Shown in pieces: positions 37,687 to 47,388 of a DNA stretch of 64,000 nucleotides. Numbering within the stretch: the first letter of the stretch is position 1; the number at the start of each line of letters is the position of its first letter. The stretch is from Leisingera methylohalidivorans DSM 14336. Lineage in GTDB: Bacteria > Pseudomonadota > Alphaproteobacteria > Rhodobacterales > Rhodobacteraceae. The DNA is taken from positions 2,320,371 through 2,384,370 of the forward strand of contig NC_023135.1 of the NCBI RefSeq assembly GCF_000511355.1, read 5' to 3'. Position numbers and translations under genes: made by a program. Under the pieces are notes generated by a model that did no database searches, was not told the origin of the DNA, and saw only the letters and a program-made list of their open reading frames with translations.

Positions 37687-37843
37687 CCGAAGGCGAAACC
37701 GGAAAACAAACCTTTGAACCGAGCTGCGATTAGCGGGAAAGCTTCCCCGGCTTGCGTCACAAGCCAAGACGCCCAAGCCTTGCCTAGCCAGAGAAATACC
37801 GTCATTTCGGGAAAAAATTCCGCTTTAGCTGCTGGTGACTGCA

Positions 37844-38917
37844 ATGTTCGAAACATTTGGCTTTGAAGAGACCTCCGCCCGGGACGTTTCCGTCCTGCTT
37901 GCCCTTGGCGTCGGCATTCTGTTCGGTGTTCTGGCGCAGCTGACCCGTTTCTGCTTCCGCCGCGCGCTGGCTGGCGATGACCGCCGCCAGGCAGCCGGCG
38001 TCTGGGCCATGGCCCTTGCGGTTGCCGTCCTTGGCACGCAAGCCGCGGTGGCACAGGGCTGGATCAGCTTTGCGGATCACCGGCTGATGTCACAGGATCT
38101 GCCGCTGCTGGCCATCGCTGCCGGCGGGCTGATGTTCGGCGCAGGCATGATCCTTACCCGCGGGTGTGCGTCGCGGCTGGTGGTGCTGGCGGGCAGCGGC
38201 AACCTGCGGGCGCTGCTGGTGATCGCGGTCTTCGCGGTTGTGGCCCATGCAACGCTCAAGGGTGTTCTGGCACCGCTTCGAACCGCGCTTGGTTCCGTGA
38301 CGTTGCCGTTGGGTGACCATGTATCCCTGGCGGCCCTGCCCGGCGGCCCGCTGGTTTGGAGCGCCCTGATTGCCGCTGCTGCGCTGGCTGTTGCGCTGCG
38401 TTCGGGAAATCGCGTGCTGACGCTGGGCGGCGGCGCCCTGATCGGCTTGCTGGTTCCGCTGGCGTGGGCTGGCACCGGCTTTGTGCTCTTTGACGAGTTC
38501 GATCCTATCGCAATGGAGAGCCTGTCCTTCACCTCTCCGGCTGCCGATACATTGTTCTTCGTGATCGCCTCCAGTTCCATCCCCGCAGGCTTTGGCCCGG
38601 GGCTGCTGGGCGGCGTGCTGCTGGGCGCCCTGACGGCTTCGCTGCTAGGCGGCAGCTTCAAATGGCAAAGCTTTGACAGCCCGCGCCAAACCGGCCGCTA
38701 TCTGTCCGGCGCGGTTCTGATGGGTACCGGCGGGGTGCTGGCAGGCGGCTGCACAGTGGGTGCGGGGCTGGCCGGTATCCCGGCCCTGAGCCTGGCCGCC
38801 CTGCTGGCGCTGGTGTTCATTGCGCTTGGCGGTATCGGCATGAATTCCCTGCTTATTGCAGCTTCTTCCGGATCCGCTGAATCCCCAGCCACACCAGGCC
38901 AACAACCGGCAGAGTGA
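37844..38917 (+). CDS. YeeE/YedE (TsuA) family sulfur-transport membrane protein
   Basis: A 357-residue protein with about nine to ten hydrophobic segments and the family cysteine motifs: LTRFCFRRA near residue 37, LTRGCASRLVV near 110, and the C-terminal GGVLAGGCTVGAGLAG. TsuA homologues import thiosulfate through a line of conserved cysteines. The ATG at 37844 was preferred to an in-frame GTG at 37835, though neither has a strong ribosome site. Its 3' end overlaps that of the convergent DUF3422 gene by 65 bp, an unusually long overlap that is coding on both strands. Confidence 0.88.
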   Translation: MFETFGFEETSARDVSVLLALGVGILFGVLAQLTRFCFRRALAGDDRRQAAGVWAMALAVAVLGTQAAVAQGWISFADHRLMSQDLPLLAIAAGGLMFGAGMILTRGCASRLVVLAGSGNLRALLVIAVFAVVAHATLKGVLAPLRTALGSVTLPLGDHVSLAALPGGPLVWSALIAAAALAVALRSGNRVLTLGGGALIGLLVPLAWAGTGFVLFDEFDPIAMESLSFTSPAADTLFFVIASSSIPAGFGPGLLGGVLLGALTASLLGGSFKWQSFDSPRQTGRYLSGAVLMGTGGVLAGGCTVGAGLAGIPALSLAALLALVFIALGGIGMNSLLIAASSGSAESPATPGQQPAE

Positions 38918-40133
38918 CCGCTGCAATCAGCAGTTTCTTGTTCAGCCCGTACCGCTCCGCCAGCGGCAGGAAGAAGTCGGACACCAGCGACACAGCGTAA
39001 TAGCTGACCGCCACCACCGACAGTCCTTCCACCGTGTGCTGCAGGCGCAGCGCGATATCGGAACGGCGGTCCATGCTGGCAAGCAGCGCCTGGTTCTGCG
39101 CAGACCGCTCCACATCCACCCGGGTCCTCAGCAGCTCACCGGCCCGGCGCGCCCGGTTTGCCAGCGCCTCCAGCCGTTTCTCTGCAGACTTCACCGTGCG
39201 CATGGCCGGCTCAAACCGGCGCAGCATGAATTCTGCGAGCGTCTGAAAGCCCTCGTGCCGGTCTTCGCGCAACAGGCTGACGCGCTGGTTGACCAGAGCC
39301 TCATAAGCCCCTGTGGCGCTGAAACGGAAAGCAGAACGGGCTGCCATCGCCTCCAGCTCGGCAGACACTGTCAGCAGCTGCGACAGGGTCTGTTCCGCAG
39401 GCGCGGTGCCGCTGGTCATCTCGGCCATCATCTCGCTCAGATGCGTATCAAGCGTTCCGATGGTCGGGGTCAGGCCGCGGGCGCGGGAAAACCCCAGCAT
39501 CGACATCGCCCGGTAGGTCTCAATCTCACACAGCCTCTGCACTACCCTGCCGACCCGCTGGCTGCCGGTGTCCGCATTCGGAAAGATGGCAAACCGCACA
39601 TGGCCTGCCGGGTCGATTCGGAAGTCGCCGGCCACCACGGCGCTGTCATCCAGCACCTGCGAGGCTGCCAGGCTCTCCGGCACAAACCAGTCAAGCATGG
39701 TTGCCTTCAGCACCGCCGGAGCCGCGCGCGGCACCACCCGGATCAGCGCCGAGGTGATCCGCTGGCCCGGCGCTTCTGCCAGCCAATCAGAGGGAAAGAC
39801 GTCAAAATCCGCCGGGTCAAATGCCCGCGTACTGACACCGTCACGGTAAACCGTGTAGCTGACGAACTCCGTGTGCTGCTCCCATTTGATCATGTGCCGC
39901 CCGATTTGCGCCGTGTGATGCGTCGCACCCGGCTGAGGATGCGCTGCGCCATGGCGGTCCAGAAGATCCGTCAGATGCTGAACATCCTGCAGCCTGTCGC
40001 GATGCTCGGCCTCCTGCGGCTGTTTGACGGCCAGGTAAGCCACCGTGCAGGGGCTGGACATGGCGGGAAAGGGCCGCGCGTGCAGCTCATTGGTGAGCTG
40101 ATAGCGTAAAGGGTGATCCTGGATCAGGGGCAT
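38853..40133 (-). CDS. DUF3422 family membrane-anchored protein
   Basis: A 426-residue protein. The N-terminal segment HPLRYQLTNELHARPFPAM is the family hallmark. A long soluble part follows with predicted helical, partly coiled regions (about residues 230-360), and two transmembrane helices at the C-terminus (about 370-392 and 398-418). DUF3422 proteins are conserved in proteobacteria with no known function. The ATG at 40133 (MPLIQDHPLRY) has GGAG 6 nt upstream; an ATG ten codons earlier has only a weak site. Confidence 0.88.
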   Translation of the reverse strand: MPLIQDHPLRYQLTNELHARPFPAMSSPCTVAYLAVKQPQEAEHRDRLQDVQHLTDLLDRHGAAHPQPGATHHTAQIGRHMIKWEQHTEFVSYTVYRDGVSTRAFDPADFDVFPSDWLAEAPGQRITSALIRVVPRAAPAVLKATMLDWFVPESLAASQVLDDSAVVAGDFRIDPAGHVRFAIFPNADTGSQRVGRVVQRLCEIETYRAMSMLGFSRARGLTPTIGTLDTHLSEMMAEMTSGTAPAEQTLSQLLTVSAELEAMAARSAFRFSATGAYEALVNQRVSLLREDRHEGFQTLAEFMLRRFEPAMRTVKSAEKRLEALANRARRAGELLRTRVDVERSAQNQALLASMDRRSDIALRLQHTVEGLSVVAVSYYAVSLVSDFFLPLAERYGLNKKLLIAAVTLPVVGLVWLGIQRIRKKLQ

Positions 40134-40243
40134 TGGGGTCTCCGGGGCAATGCGGCGGACCATAGTGCCTGTGAATAAGCATGTAAAGAATAGCGTTATT
40201 TCAACAAGTTATGTGAATGCCATGGTATGCAAAGCCCTTCCGA

Positions 40244-40300
40244 GGGGCTCTGCCCCCGGCCTGCGGCCTCCCCCGGAGTATTTTAAACCAGATAGAAGCC
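40244..40300 (+). repeat. Dispersed GAGTATTT repeat, copy 5 (between pntB and DUF3422)
   Basis: GGGCTCTGCCCCCGGCCTGC, then CTCCCCCGGAGTATTTTAAA and CCAGATAGAAG. This copy shows the full structure: GC-rich palindromic left part, GGAGTATTT, and a CCAGA-N-GAAG-like end. It lies just beyond the pntB terminator. Confidence 0.7.
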
Positions 40301-40303
40301 CCA

Positions 40304-40334
40304 TAAACAAAAGGCGCCCCGATTGGAGCGCCTT
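40304..40334 (-). terminator. Intrinsic terminator of pntAB
   Basis: AAGGCGC (40311-40317) pairs with GCGCCTT (40328-40334), with two further GC pairs beyond one mismatch, around a GATT loop. On the minus strand the stem is followed by TTTGTTTATG. It lies 20 bp after the pntB stop. Confidence 0.8.
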
Positions 40335-40354
40335 CCGTCAGGTTTCCTGGCCTC

Positions 40355-41791
40355 TTAGCTGATCATGGTCAGCAGGTTATCGAGGCTTGCCTTTGCGTCG
40401 CCATAGAACATGCGGGTGTTTTCCTTGAAGAACAGCGGGTTCTCGATGCCCGAGTAGCCGGTGCCCTGGCCGCGTTTGGAGACGAACACCTGTTTCGCCT
40501 TCCAGCATTCCAGAACCGGCATGCCGGCGATCGGAGAATTCGGATCTTCCTGCGCCGCCGGGTTGACGATGTCGTTGGAGCCGATCACGATCGCCACATC
40601 GGTCTCCGGGAAGTCCTCGTTGATCTCGTCCATTTCCAGCACGATGTCATAAGGCACCTTGGCCTCGGCCAGGAGCACGTTCATGTGCCCCGGCAGACGG
40701 CCGGCCACCGGGTGGATGGCAAAGCGCACGGTCTTCCCCTTGGCGCGCAGGCGGCGGGTGAGTTCGGCCACGTTCTGCTGCGCCTGCGCCACCGCCATGC
40801 CGTAGCCGGGGATGATCACCACAGAGTCGGCCTCGTCCAGGGCCGCTGCCACGCCGTCGGCGTCGATGGCGATCTGCTCGCCGTCGATCTCCATCGCCGG
40901 ACCCGCCGCGCCGCCGAAGCCGCCCAGGATCACGCTGACAAAGGAGCGGTTCATCGCCTTGCACATGATGTAGCTGAGGATCGCACCCGAAGAGCCCACC
41001 AGGGCGCCGACCACGATCAGCAGGTCATTGCCAAGCGAGAAGCCGATCGCCGCCGCGGCCCAGCCCGAATAGCTGTTCAGCATCGAGACAACCACCGGCA
41101 TGTCGGCGCCGCCGATGCCCATGATCAGGTGGTAGCCGATGAACAGCGCCGCCAGGGTCATCAGCACCAGCGGCAGGAAACCGCCGGAATTGAAGTACCA
41201 GATCAGGCAGATGAAGGAGAGCGCCGCGGCGCCCGCGTTCAGCATGTGGCCGCCCGGCAGCTTGGTCGCGGCCGAGGTCACCTTGCCCGCCAGCTTGCCG
41301 AAGGCAACAACCGAGCCGGTGAAGGTGATGGCGCCGATGAAGATGCCGAGAAACAGCTCAACCCGCAGAAACGCGATCTCGGCCGGGGTCTTCTTGGCAA
41401 TCAGCTTGGCGAAGGTGCCGAGCTCTTCGGTGCTGCCCGAGGCCGCGGAGGCCGCCACATTGCCGATCTCGAAATGGGCGATGAAGCCGACAAAGACCGC
41501 CGCCAGGCCGACCAGCGAGTGCATCGCGGCAACCAGCTGCGGCATCTCGGTCATCTGCACCTTTTTGGCGACATAGGTGCCGATGAGGCCGCCGCCCGCG
41601 ATCAGCAGGAGCGACAGCAGCCACAGGCCGGAACCGGGACCGATCAGGGTGGCAAAGACCGCCAGGCCCATGCCGGCAATGCCGTACCAGACCGCGCGTT
41701 TGGCGCTTTCCTGGTTTGACAGCCCGCCCAGCGACAGGATGAAAAGAACAGCCGCAACAACATAGGCGGCGGTGGTGAAACCGTAATCCAT
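40355..41791 (-). CDS. pntB: NAD(P) transhydrogenase (Re/Si-specific) subunit beta
   Basis: A 478-residue subunit with about eight to nine transmembrane helices (residues 5 to about 270) and the C-terminal NADP(H)-binding domain III. That domain contains [19 protein letters not shown] (the GYG fingerprint), [38 protein letters not shown] and [19 protein letters not shown]. It couples hydride transfer between NADH and NADP+ to proton entry, supplying NADPH. It starts 15 bp after the pntA stop; the pair is co-transcribed and ends at an intrinsic terminator. Confidence 0.97.
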   Translation of the reverse strand: MDYGFTTAAYVVAAVLFILSLGGLSNQESAKRAVWYGIAGMGLAVFATLIGPGSGLWLLSLLLIAGGGLIGTYVAKKVQMTEMPQLVAAMHSLVGLAAVFVGFIAHFEIGNVAASAASGSTEELGTFAKLIAKKTPAEIAFLRVELFLGIFIGAITFTGSVVAFGKLAGKVTSAATKLPGGHMLNAGAAALSFICLIWYFNSGGFLPLVLMTLAALFIGYHLIMGIGGADMPVVVSMLNSYSGWAAAAIGFSLGNDLLIVVGALVGSSGAILSYIMCKAMNRSFVSVILGGFGGAAGPAMEIDGEQIAIDADGVAAALDEADSVVIIPGYGMAVAQAQQNVAELTRRLRAKGKTVRFAIHPVAGRLPGHMNVLLAEAKVPYDIVLEMDEINEDFPETDVAIVIGSNDIVNPAAQEDPNSPIAGMPVLECWKAKQVFVSKRGQGTGYSGIENPLFFKENTRMFYGDAKASLDNLLTMIS

Positions 41792-41806
41792 TGAACCTGC
41801 CTCGCT

Positions 41807-43378
41807 TTAAGATTTCTGGAACATGGCGAGCATGCGCCGGGTGACGAGGAAGCCGCCGAAGATGTTGATCCCGGCCATGAAGACCGAAAGCGCCGCCAGC
41901 AGGATCACCAGCCAGCTGCCGGAGCCGATCTGCATCAGGGCGCCGAGGATGATGATCGAGGAGATCGCGTTGGTCACCGCCATCAAAGGCGTGTGCAGGC
42001 TGTGCGCCACCCCCCAGATCACCTGGAAGCCCACGAAACAGGCCAGCGCAAAGACGATGAAATGCTGCATGAAGCTGACCGGTGCAACGAGCCCGACCAG
42101 CAGCAGCAGCGCGCCGCCGCCCGCCAGCAGGGTGACCTGGCTTTTGGTCTGCGCCTTGAAGGCCTCGACCTCCCGGGCGCGTTTTTCCTCCGGCGTCAGC
42201 TCCGGCACCGCCTCCTTGGGCTTGGCCGCAATCGCCTGCACTTTCGGCGGCGGCGGCGGGAAGGTGATCTCGCCCTCAAAGGCCACGGTGGCGCCGCGGA
42301 TCACGTCGTCTTCCATGTCGTGATTGACCTGGCCGTCCTTGCCGGGCGTCAGGTCGGTCATCATGTGGCGGATGTTGGTGGCATAAAGCGTCGAGGCCTG
42401 CGCCGCCATCCGGCTGGGGAAGTCGGTATAGCCGATGATCGTCACACCGTTGTCCGTCACGATCTTCTCGTCCGCGACGGTCAGCTTGCAGTTGCCGCCC
42501 TTTTCCGCCGCAAGATCGACGATCACCGAGCCCGGCTTCATCGCCGCAACCATGTCCTCGGTCCACAGCTCCGGCGCTTCGCGGTTGGGGATCAGCGCGG
42601 TGGTGATCACGATGTCCATCTCCGGCGCCAGCTCGCGGAACTTCGCCAGCTGCGCTTCGCGGAACTCCGGCGAGGAGACCGAGGCATAGCCGCCGGTGGC
42701 GGCGCCGTCCTGCTGCTCCTCCTCGAAATCGAGATAAACAAACTCGGCGCCCATCGATTCCACCTGCTCGGCCACTTCGGGCCGCACGTCGAAGGCATAG
42801 GTCACCGCGCCGAGCGAGGTCGAGGTGCCGATCGCGGCCAGACCGGCAACGCCGGCGCCGACCACCAGCACTTTTGCGGGCGGCACTTTGCCCGCCGCCG
42901 TAATCTGGCCGGTGAAGAAACGGCCGAAGTTGTTGCCCGCCTCGATCACGGCGCGGTAGCCCGCGATATTGGCCATGGAGCTGAGCGCGTCCATCTTCTG
43001 GGCACGGGAGATCCGCGGCACCATTTCCATCGCGATGACATTGGCGCCCTTGGCTTTGGCCGCTTGCATGCCCTCTTCATTCCCGGCCGGATTGAAGAAG
43101 GAGATCAGCGTCTTGCCCTTGGTCAGCCGTTTAAGCTCGGTCTCGTTCGGCTGGCGCACCTTGGCGACGATGTCAGCGGTTTTCCACAGCTGCGCGGCGG
43201 TCTTGACGATCTCGACCCCGGCCGCCTCATAGGCGGCATCGGAAAAGCCCGCAGCAGCCCCGGCCCCGCTCTCGATCGCGCAATCATACCCGAGCTTCTG
43301 CAGCTGCTTCGCGGACTCCGGCGTCAATCCGACCCGGCTTTCACCCGCAAATGTTTCTTTTGGTGTCCCTATTTTCAC
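41807..43378 (-). CDS. pntA: NAD(P) transhydrogenase (Re/Si-specific) subunit alpha
   Basis: A 523-residue protein joining the NAD(H)-binding domain I ([20 protein letters not shown] start, dinucleotide fold [15 protein letters not shown] near residue 168) with C-terminal membrane helices of domain II (about residues 400-520). It is the full-length alpha form, not the split PntAA/PntAB form of Rhodospirillum. The start is a GTG at 43378 preceded by GGGGGA at 8 nt; an open upstream frame without family similarity is rejected. A perfect 7-3-7 palindrome lies upstream. Confidence 0.95.
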   Translation of the reverse strand: MKIGTPKETFAGESRVGLTPESAKQLQKLGYDCAIESGAGAAAGFSDAAYEAAGVEIVKTAAQLWKTADIVAKVRQPNETELKRLTKGKTLISFFNPAGNEEGMQAAKAKGANVIAMEMVPRISRAQKMDALSSMANIAGYRAVIEAGNNFGRFFTGQITAAGKVPPAKVLVVGAGVAGLAAIGTSTSLGAVTYAFDVRPEVAEQVESMGAEFVYLDFEEEQQDGAATGGYASVSSPEFREAQLAKFRELAPEMDIVITTALIPNREAPELWTEDMVAAMKPGSVIVDLAAEKGGNCKLTVADEKIVTDNGVTIIGYTDFPSRMAAQASTLYATNIRHMMTDLTPGKDGQVNHDMEDDVIRGATVAFEGEITFPPPPPKVQAIAAKPKEAVPELTPEEKRAREVEAFKAQTKSQVTLLAGGGALLLLVGLVAPVSFMQHFIVFALACFVGFQVIWGVAHSLHTPLMAVTNAISSIIILGALMQIGSGSWLVILLAALSVFMAGINIFGGFLVTRRMLAMFQKS

Positions 43379-43449
43379 CTTATGGGTCCCCCTCGTCTTG
43401 CCCGCGCCAGCAAAGCTTGGGCACGGATCACAATGAATTTCTCTACTAC

Positions 43450-43466
43450 GCGCAACATTGTTGCGC
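43450..43466. promoter_or_regulatory. Palindrome upstream of pntA
   Basis: GCGCAACATTGTTGCGC is a perfect 7-3-7 inverted repeat, 72 bp upstream of the pntA start in the 138-bp gap to the methyltransferase-like gene. It has the size and symmetry of a dimeric-regulator operator. The regulator is unknown. Confidence 0.5.
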
Positions 43467-43516
43467 AAGGATTTTGCCGCACTGCCGCAAAGCCATGCTG
43501 CAGCGCCGCGTTCCGG

Positions 43517-43966
43517 TCAGATCCAGCGGCGCACCTTCTTCCCGTAGCGGGCCCAGTCTGCCCGGAAAGTCCGCCGCAGCCTGTCTTCCTCGGGAATGAC
43601 AAACCGCTTTTCAAGCACCCATAGGAAGATAGGGATCAGCGGCAGAGACAGCACCGCATCAAACCACAGCACCAGGCCCGCAAGGATCAGTGCATCGCCA
43701 AGATAGATTGGGTTCCGGCTGCGGCTGAAGACCCCGGATTGCACCAGCCGGCTGGGTGTCTGGTGCGGAATGACAGTGGTATTTTGCCGCCGCATTTCAG
43801 TAATAGCGAGTATAGCCAGCAACAGGCCGCCGCCGAGCAGAATGCCGCCCAGGAATTCAGCCCAGGCGCCCCCGAAAGAAAGACCGAATGCGGCATGTGC
43901 GGACTGCAGCCAGGCCGCCAGAACAAACCCCGCCAGCCAGACGGGCGGCACATCCAGCCAACGCAT
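43517..43966 (-). CDS. Isoprenylcysteine carboxylmethyltransferase-like membrane protein
   Basis: A 149-residue integral membrane protein with about four helices and the PEMT/ICMT-type motif: TTVIPHQTPSRLVQSGVFSRSRNPIYLGDAL (key part SGVFSRSRNPIYLG, about residues 74-87) with the late EEDRLRRTF and the WARYGKKVRRW end. These proteins bind SAM and methylate lipid or thiol-type substrates; bacterial roles are mostly unknown. The ATG at 43966 was chosen over a GTG at 44008 because the hydrophobic start follows it directly; the ribosome site is weak. Confidence 0.82.
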   Translation of the reverse strand: MRWLDVPPVWLAGFVLAAWLQSAHAAFGLSFGGAWAEFLGGILLGGGLLLAILAITEMRRQNTTVIPHQTPSRLVQSGVFSRSRNPIYLGDALILAGLVLWFDAVLSLPLIPIFLWVLEKRFVIPEEDRLRRTFRADWARYGKKVRRWI

Positions 43967-44189
43967 CACGCCCCGCCCGCTTGCAGAATATGTCCTGAAA
44001 TCATGCACATTGCGGGCAATCTTTCCTTATCCGGCTTGGTCGTCCAGACCAGTTTAGCCGGAACCTTCAGAAAAGGACAAAATGCCCCCAACACCACGGA
44101 AACGACGAATCTATTCCGGCTTGCGGCATGATCCTGCATAAATTTGCCCGAAAGCCTACGTATATTTATGTGTACTGAAGAGGAGAGGT

Positions 44190-45143
44190 TTATTCCCATT
44201 CCATTTCTTCGAACACCCGGCCAGCGTTTTTGGTGGCAAGCTCTTCAAACGTGTCCAGCCCTTTCCAGCGTGCCTGATCCACATAGTAGGCGCTTGCGAG
44301 GTCTCCGCCCGACTCGATATGGGCGCCGATCTTGGCCCGCAGGTCCATTAGATAGTCGAGAGTGAACCGGCGCAACTGCGGCAAATTGGTCGGGTGGCCA
44401 TGGCCCGGGATAACGTAGGCGGGCTCCAGCGGTTCCAGCTTGTCCTGCCAGGTGTCGATCCAGCATTTGGTGCAGGTGTGCGGAAAGACCGGCAGCATCC
44501 GCTCATGAAAGGCGATGTCGCCGGCGATCAGCATGTCCCAGGCAGGAATCCAGATCTGTATGTCGCCAGGATCATGCGCGGGTCCCAGGTGCAGTACCTG
44601 CATTTCCACCCCGCCCAGGCTAAGGTCATAACGGTCATCGAAGGACAGATTGGCATGTTCGACACGGGTGTCCCCTGCGCGGTCCTTGTTGTAGCCGCGC
44701 ATCCGCTGCAGGATCAGGTCGCTGTTTTCCTTCGTCTCCGCAATCGCCTCTGCATGGGCCAGCACATCCACGCCCAGATCGCGCCAATATCCGTTGCCCA
44801 GCATCGCATGGCCCTGTCCGTTTTCATTAATCACCAGAACCACCGGCTGATCGGTGACCTGCCTGATTTCGTCGTGCAGTGCCTTGGCCAGCGCATCCGA
44901 CGCGCCCGCATTCACCACCACCACGCCCTCGGAGGTCACGATGAAGGATAGATTGTTGTTATGGCCTGCATTCCCGTATGTGGGCGGTGCGGTGGCGCCG
45001 ATGGCGGAAAACACGTTCGGAATGACCTCCACCGGCTTGGAATAAAGCTCGGACTGCGGGTATTGGTCAGCGATGTCCTCACTCGCGGGCGCGGCCAAGG
45101 GCATCAGCAGGGCTGCGCAGACAGCAACGGCAATGGCTTTCAT
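44190..45143 (-). CDS. Exported metallo-beta-lactamase-fold protein with degenerate metal site
   Basis: A 317-residue protein with a signal peptide (VAVCAALLMPLAAPA, cleavage about residue 20). It has a complete MBL fold: VVVVNAGAS (residues 74-82), LHLGPAHDPGDIQIWIP (His190), LIAGDIAFHERM (Asp209) and VIPGHGHP (His248). The HxHxDH signature at residues 108-113 is replaced by NGQGHA, so three of the first-site ligands (expected His108, His110, His113) are Asn, Gln and Ala. It resembles SoxH/quinoprotein-associated periplasmic hydrolases. Two cysteines in HTCTKCW may form a disulfide or bind metal. It may bind one metal, or be non-catalytic. No operon partners on the same strand. Confidence 0.88.
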   Translation of the reverse strand: MKAIAVAVCAALLMPLAAPASEDIADQYPQSELYSKPVEVIPNVFSAIGATAPPTYGNAGHNNNLSFIVTSEGVVVVNAGASDALAKALHDEIRQVTDQPVVLVINENGQGHAMLGNGYWRDLGVDVLAHAEAIAETKENSDLILQRMRGYNKDRAGDTRVEHANLSFDDRYDLSLGGVEMQVLHLGPAHDPGDIQIWIPAWDMLIAGDIAFHERMLPVFPHTCTKCWIDTWQDKLEPLEPAYVIPGHGHPTNLPQLRRFTLDYLMDLRAKIGAHIESGGDLASAYYVDQARWKGLDTFEELATKNAGRVFEEMEWE

Positions 45144-45288
45144 CGGGTCTCTCCCTGGGGGCGCACCTCAACATTCACACATGCGAATACAACTGTAAAC
45201 ACTCTGATCGTACGGCGTGACGGCACTGCAGGGTTGCCAGAGACCGTTGCCCGGCTAGGCTGGCCTGCAACCCAATGAGGCCGGGGGC

Positions 45289-45477
45289 ATGAAACGGCAA
45301 GGCAAACACGCGCAGGTCACCGGCGGCGGTACCGGAATCGGACTGGCAACTGCGCAAACCCTCGCAGCTGAAGGCGTGCAGATCGCCAATCCCGGGCGCA
45401 GGCAGGTGGTGCTGGCGGAGACTGCAACGGAAGGCCTGCATCCGTCAGCCGCAGATGGGCGCAGCAAAATGACGTGA
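45289..45477 (+). pseudogene. N-terminal remnant of a short-chain dehydrogenase
   Basis: A 62-codon open frame whose first 40 residues match the start of an SDR oxidoreductase: VTGGGTGIGLATAQTLAAEG is the cofactor-binding TGxxxGIG region with its helix, then GRR. The catalytic Ser-Tyr-Lys part is absent and the frame ends at once. Normal SDRs have about 250 residues, so this is most likely a decayed gene fragment. The next 90 bp show no continuation that I can recognise. Confidence 0.6.
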
Positions 45478-45567
45478 GCGCGAAGTTAGGGGCGTGCTGC
45501 GGCTGTCCAGGCCACGGCCCGGACCAGTGAACGGCCAAAGCATTGAGACCACGGTCGGGCAGACCTG

Positions 45568-45939
45568 ATGAACCGGGAGTCTTTCAACCGCTTTTGCGCC
45601 ATTTTCCCTGCCGCCAGACAGGTTGTGCAATGGGGCAATTCGGACGTCTGGAAAGCGGGTGGCAAGCTGTTTGCGGTCTGCGGCTGGGCTGACGGCTGGG
45701 ATGCCTTCACCTTCAAGGCTGGCGAAATTGCCTTTGAGGTGCTGCAGGAGCGCCCCGGCGTCCGCCCCGCGCCCTGTCTGGCATCGCGTGGCATGAAATG
45801 GCTGCAGCATTACGATTCGCCCGGGCTGACGGATGCGGAGTTGCGGGAGCAAATCACCATTCCCTACCAGCTGGTGGCTGCGGGATTATGCAAACGCAAA
45901 CGGGCCGGATTCGGCATTCCAGATCCACCGCCCGGCTGA
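45568..45939 (+). CDS. MmcQ/YjbR family protein
   Basis: A 123-residue small protein with the YjbR-like pattern: an FNRFCAIFPAARQVVQWG start, VWKAGGKLFAVCGW (about residues 31-44), and MKWLQHYDSPGLTDAELREQI towards the C-terminus. The fold is double-wing-like and DNA binding has been proposed, but function is not established. It ends about 107 bp before kynU on the same strand; co-transcription is possible. Confidence 0.8.
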   Translation: MNRESFNRFCAIFPAARQVVQWGNSDVWKAGGKLFAVCGWADGWDAFTFKAGEIAFEVLQERPGVRPAPCLASRGMKWLQHYDSPGLTDAELREQITIPYQLVAAGLCKRKRAGFGIPDPPPG

Positions 45940-46046
45940 GCGGCGGGCTGATACAGGCCGCTAGGCACTGGACAGACGGGCCGCGATACGATAGCAAACC
46001 CCGAAAAGCTTTAAGCTTGAAATACCCTACAGATGCGAGGCCGCCC

Positions 46047-47240
46047 ATGACCGATTTTACCGCAACCAAGGCGATGTTCGATCTGCCCGAAGGGGTGATC
46101 TATCTGGACGGCAACTCGCTGGGCCCGCTGCCTCGTGCGGCCAGGGACCGCGTTGGCGCGATGATGCAGGACGAATGGGGCCAGATGCTGATCACCGGCT
46201 GGAACAAGGCCGGCTGGATGGCCAAGCCCAAGGCGCTGGGTGACCGCATCGGGCGGCTGATCGGCGCCGAGCCGGGCCATGTGGTGATGGGCGACACGCT
46301 GTCGATCAAGGTCTACCAGGCCGTCGCCTCGGCGCTGGAGCTGAACCCCGGCCGCAAGGTGGTGCTTTCGGACAACGGCAACTTCCCCACCGATCTTTAC
46401 ATGGCCAGCGGGCTGCTGAAATCGCTGGGGCCGGATTATGAACTGCGGGTGGTGGACCCGGAGGCAGTGGAGGACGCCATCACCGATGAGATTGCGGTGC
46501 TGATGATCACCGAGGTCGACTATCGCACCGGCCGCAAGCACGACATGAAAGCGCTGACGGACAAAGCCCACGCCCATGGCGTGATGACGGTCTGGGATCT
46601 GGCCCATTCGGCGGGCGCGTTGTCGGTGGATCTGGCGGGTTGCGGCGCCGATTTTGCGGTTGGCTGCACCTACAAGTACCTCAACGGCGGCCCCGGCGCG
46701 CCGGCGTTCATCTATGTCGCGCCGCGCCACGCGGAACACGTCCGCCCGGCGCTGTCCGGCTGGCTGGGCCATGAGGCGCCGTTTGCCTTTGACCTCGACT
46801 ACCGCCCCGGCCATGGCATCGACCGGATGCGCGTTGGCACCCCGCCGGTGATCCAGCTGACCGCGCTGGAGGCGGCAATGGACATCTGGGACATGGCGGA
46901 CATGGCATCCGTGCGCGCCAAATCCATCGAACTTTGCGATCTGTTCATTGCCGAGGTCGAGGCGCAATGCCCGCAGCTGGAGCTGGCCTCGCCGCGCGAT
47001 CCCGCCTTCCGCGGCAGCCAGGTATCGTTCAAGTTCGACGAGGGCTATGCCGCGATGCAGGCGCTGATCGACCGCGGCGTGATCGGCGACTTCCGGGCGC
47101 CCGACATCATGCGCTTCGGATTCACCCCGCTCTATATCGACGAGGGCGACGTGCGCGCTGCAGCGGAAATCGTCACCGACGTGATGACCAACGCCCTGTG
47201 GGACCGGCCGGAATACATGGTCCGCCACGCCGTCACCTGA
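46047..47240 (+). CDS. kynU: Kynureninase
   Basis: A 397-residue PLP enzyme splitting kynurenine (or 3-hydroxykynurenine) into anthranilate (or its hydroxy form) and alanine. It has the N-terminal [11 protein letters not shown] (residues about 15-25), the PLP region [14 protein letters not shown] with the cofactor Asp, and the Schiff-base lysine in [11 protein letters not shown]. The ATG at 46047 is preceded by GCGAGG at 6 nt and matches the family start. kynA lies 148 bp downstream; a kynurenine formamidase gene is not in the window. Confidence 0.96.
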   Translation: MTDFTATKAMFDLPEGVIYLDGNSLGPLPRAARDRVGAMMQDEWGQMLITGWNKAGWMAKPKALGDRIGRLIGAEPGHVVMGDTLSIKVYQAVASALELNPGRKVVLSDNGNFPTDLYMASGLLKSLGPDYELRVVDPEAVEDAITDEIAVLMITEVDYRTGRKHDMKALTDKAHAHGVMTVWDLAHSAGALSVDLAGCGADFAVGCTYKYLNGGPGAPAFIYVAPRHAEHVRPALSGWLGHEAPFAFDLDYRPGHGIDRMRVGTPPVIQLTALEAAMDIWDMADMASVRAKSIELCDLFIAEVEAQCPQLELASPRDPAFRGSQVSFKFDEGYAAMQALIDRGVIGDFRAPDIMRFGFTPLYIDEGDVRAAAEIVTDVMTNALWDRPEYMVRHAVT

Positions 47241-47388
47241 TGCGCCGCCCCCTCTCATCCCATCTGCCGCTCTGCCGCCCGGCGGGCTGGGTCGCGCTGT
47301 GGCGCCGCCTGGCCCAATGCGGCACCCTGAACCGGAGAACGCCTCCCTTTCCCTGAATCGTGATACACTTAGGAAAAGGAACACTTCG

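Noticed and set aside
43966..44199. A 77-codon minus-strand open frame between the MBL-fold gene and the methyltransferase-like gene
   Set aside because: It has no ribosome site or recognisable motif, runs into the start of the next gene, and its composition looks like intergenic DNA.
45289..45477. Calling the SDR-like frame a functional small dehydrogenase
   Set aside because: It lacks the Tyr-x3-Lys active site and is about a quarter of normal length, so it is listed as a pseudogene.
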